Assembly (NCBI GenBank): GCA_021846695.1
Contig: JAJZWN010000019.1
Span: 1 to 14,231 of the forward strand
Origin: Thermoplasmata archaeon
GTDB lineage: Archaea > Thermoplasmatota > Thermoplasmata > Thermoplasmatales > Thermoplasmataceae
DNA: 14,231 bases
Direction: 5' to 3'
In this document: positions 13,763-14,231 of the stretch, one piece after another
Numbering within the stretch: position 1 is the stretch's first letter
Layout of the letters: each line of letters begins with the position of its first letter
Program-made: the position numbers and the translations under genes
Notes under the pieces: generated by a model
Databases searched by the model: none
What the model saw: the letters and a program-made list of their open reading frames with translations, nothing else
Told to the model about the DNA's origin: nothing

Positions 13763-14231
13763 ATGGAAAAAAAGAAATGGTTTGATATCTGGCCCTACTA
13801 TCTACCTTTTACAATAGATTATCCTGAAATGGACATATGGGAAATGCTGGAAAGCCCATCCAGATTATACGGGAATAAAAATGCATTGGTATATTATGGA
13901 AATAGAATAAAATACAGGGAGCTATGGCAGAACGTAAAAAATCTTTCTACATATATAAAAATGATGGGGTTTGGAAAAGGAGATAGAATCGGAATAATGA
14001 TGCAGAATTCCCCCCAGTTTATAATTTCATTTTTTGCCATATCAAGATCCGGAGCCACAATTGTTTTGATGAGCCCGGCACTGGATATGGAAACTGCAGA
14101 GTATATTGCAAGAGATACGAATTTAAAAATGGTAATTACCACGGCTGAACTTTTAAAGGTGCCATGGGACCTCCATGAAAAATTCAATATTCCTGTAATA
14201 TGCGGCCTGCTCAAGGATTACATTAAAGAGC
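13763..14231 (+). CDS. AMP-forming acyl-CoA synthetase, N-terminal part (3' end beyond window)
   Basis: The first 156 residues of an ANL-superfamily enzyme, cut by the window edge. Seen: MEKKKWFDIWPYYLPFTIDYP, then a WEMLESPSRLYGNKNALVYYG segment. This leads into the family's N-terminal pattern of T/K-Y-x-E-L then V-x-x-L-x-x-x-(I/L) (KYRELWQNVKNLSTYIK), followed by GFGKGDRIGIMMQNSPQFIISFFAISRSGA, which matches the usual G-x-x-K-G-D-R-V-x-[IL]-x-x-x-N-x-P-x-[FW]-[IV] block. Family members adenylate a carboxylic acid and transfer it to CoA. The P-loop (SSGTTG-like) and the C-terminal lysine lie outside, so chain-length preference cannot be judged. The start is supported by a leaderless TATA box. 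Its divergent partner is the AbfD-like flavoprotein, suggesting that it may supply that enzyme's CoA ester. Confidence 0.85.
   Translation, partial: MEKKKWFDIWPYYLPFTIDYPEMDIWEMLESPSRLYGNKNALVYYGNRIKYRELWQNVKNLSTYIKMMGFGKGDRIGIMMQNSPQFIISFFAISRSGATIVLMSPALDMETAEYIARDTNLKMVITTAELLKVPWDLHEKFNIPVICGLLKDYIKE

Noticed and set aside
13894..14214. 106-codon minus-strand frame inside the acyl-CoA synthetase gene
   Set aside because: It is antisense to conserved ANL-family motifs and has no independent support.
1..14231. CRISPR arrays, tRNAs, insertion sequences, integration sites or defence systems
   Set aside because: No repeat-spacer pattern, cloverleaf, transposase, terminal inverted repeats or defence-family domains were seen; all sizeable frames are accounted for by metabolic, transport or small unknown proteins.

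Overview
The window is AT-rich archaeal DNA, most probably from an acidophilic, heterotrophic member of the Thermoplasmatales (Ferroplasma/Picrophilus/Thermoplasma-like). Three things point there. Most genes have a TATA box centred about 22-26 nt upstream of the start codon and no room for a leader (leaderless transcripts). There is a thermopsin-type acid protease with a membrane anchor and many N-glycosylation sequons. Codon use favours ATA, AGG and AGA. The genus is an inference. No tRNA, rRNA, CRISPR array, insertion sequence or integration signature was seen, and no gene-free stretch exceeds 300 nt (the longest is about 250 nt).

Layout. 1-1786 (+): the tail of an anaerobic cobalamin operon, cbiJ (3' end only), cbiC and cbiD, with very short spacing or overlap. 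1802-3496 (-): an APC-superfamily amino acid permease. 3746-3988 (+): an 80-residue two-helix membrane protein of unknown function, convergent with an NADP-type isocitrate dehydrogenase (3996-5174, -). 5254-6618 (-): a second APC permease. 6725-6877 (+): a 50-residue cysteine-rich protein whose stop codon overlaps that of a convergent SRPBCC-fold protein (6874-7272, -). 7370-9630 (+): a 2-oxoacid/acetoin dehydrogenase-type E1 with alpha and beta fused, coupled through a GTGA overlap to a free-standing 78-residue lipoyl domain. 9653-11197 (-): thermopsin-like secreted protease. 11293-12060 (+): enoyl-CoA hydratase family protein. 12141-13598 (-): a homologue of 4-hydroxybutyryl-CoA dehydratase that lacks the cysteine ligands of the iron-sulfur cluster. 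13763-end (+): the N-terminal part of an AMP-forming acyl-CoA synthetase.

How the genes may fit together (inference). The protease and two amino acid permeases would feed peptide and amino acid catabolism; the E1/lipoyl pair would oxidise a 2-oxoacid or related substrate; isocitrate dehydrogenase serves the TCA cycle and NADPH supply. The right-hand trio (crotonase, AbfD-like flavoprotein, acyl-CoA ligase) looks like a CoA-thioester module with unknown substrate. The most unusual points are the fused E1 with a solitary lipoyl carrier and no adjacent E2/E3, and the cluster-less AbfD relative beside an acyl-CoA ligase. I did not find a clearly new defence or mobile system.
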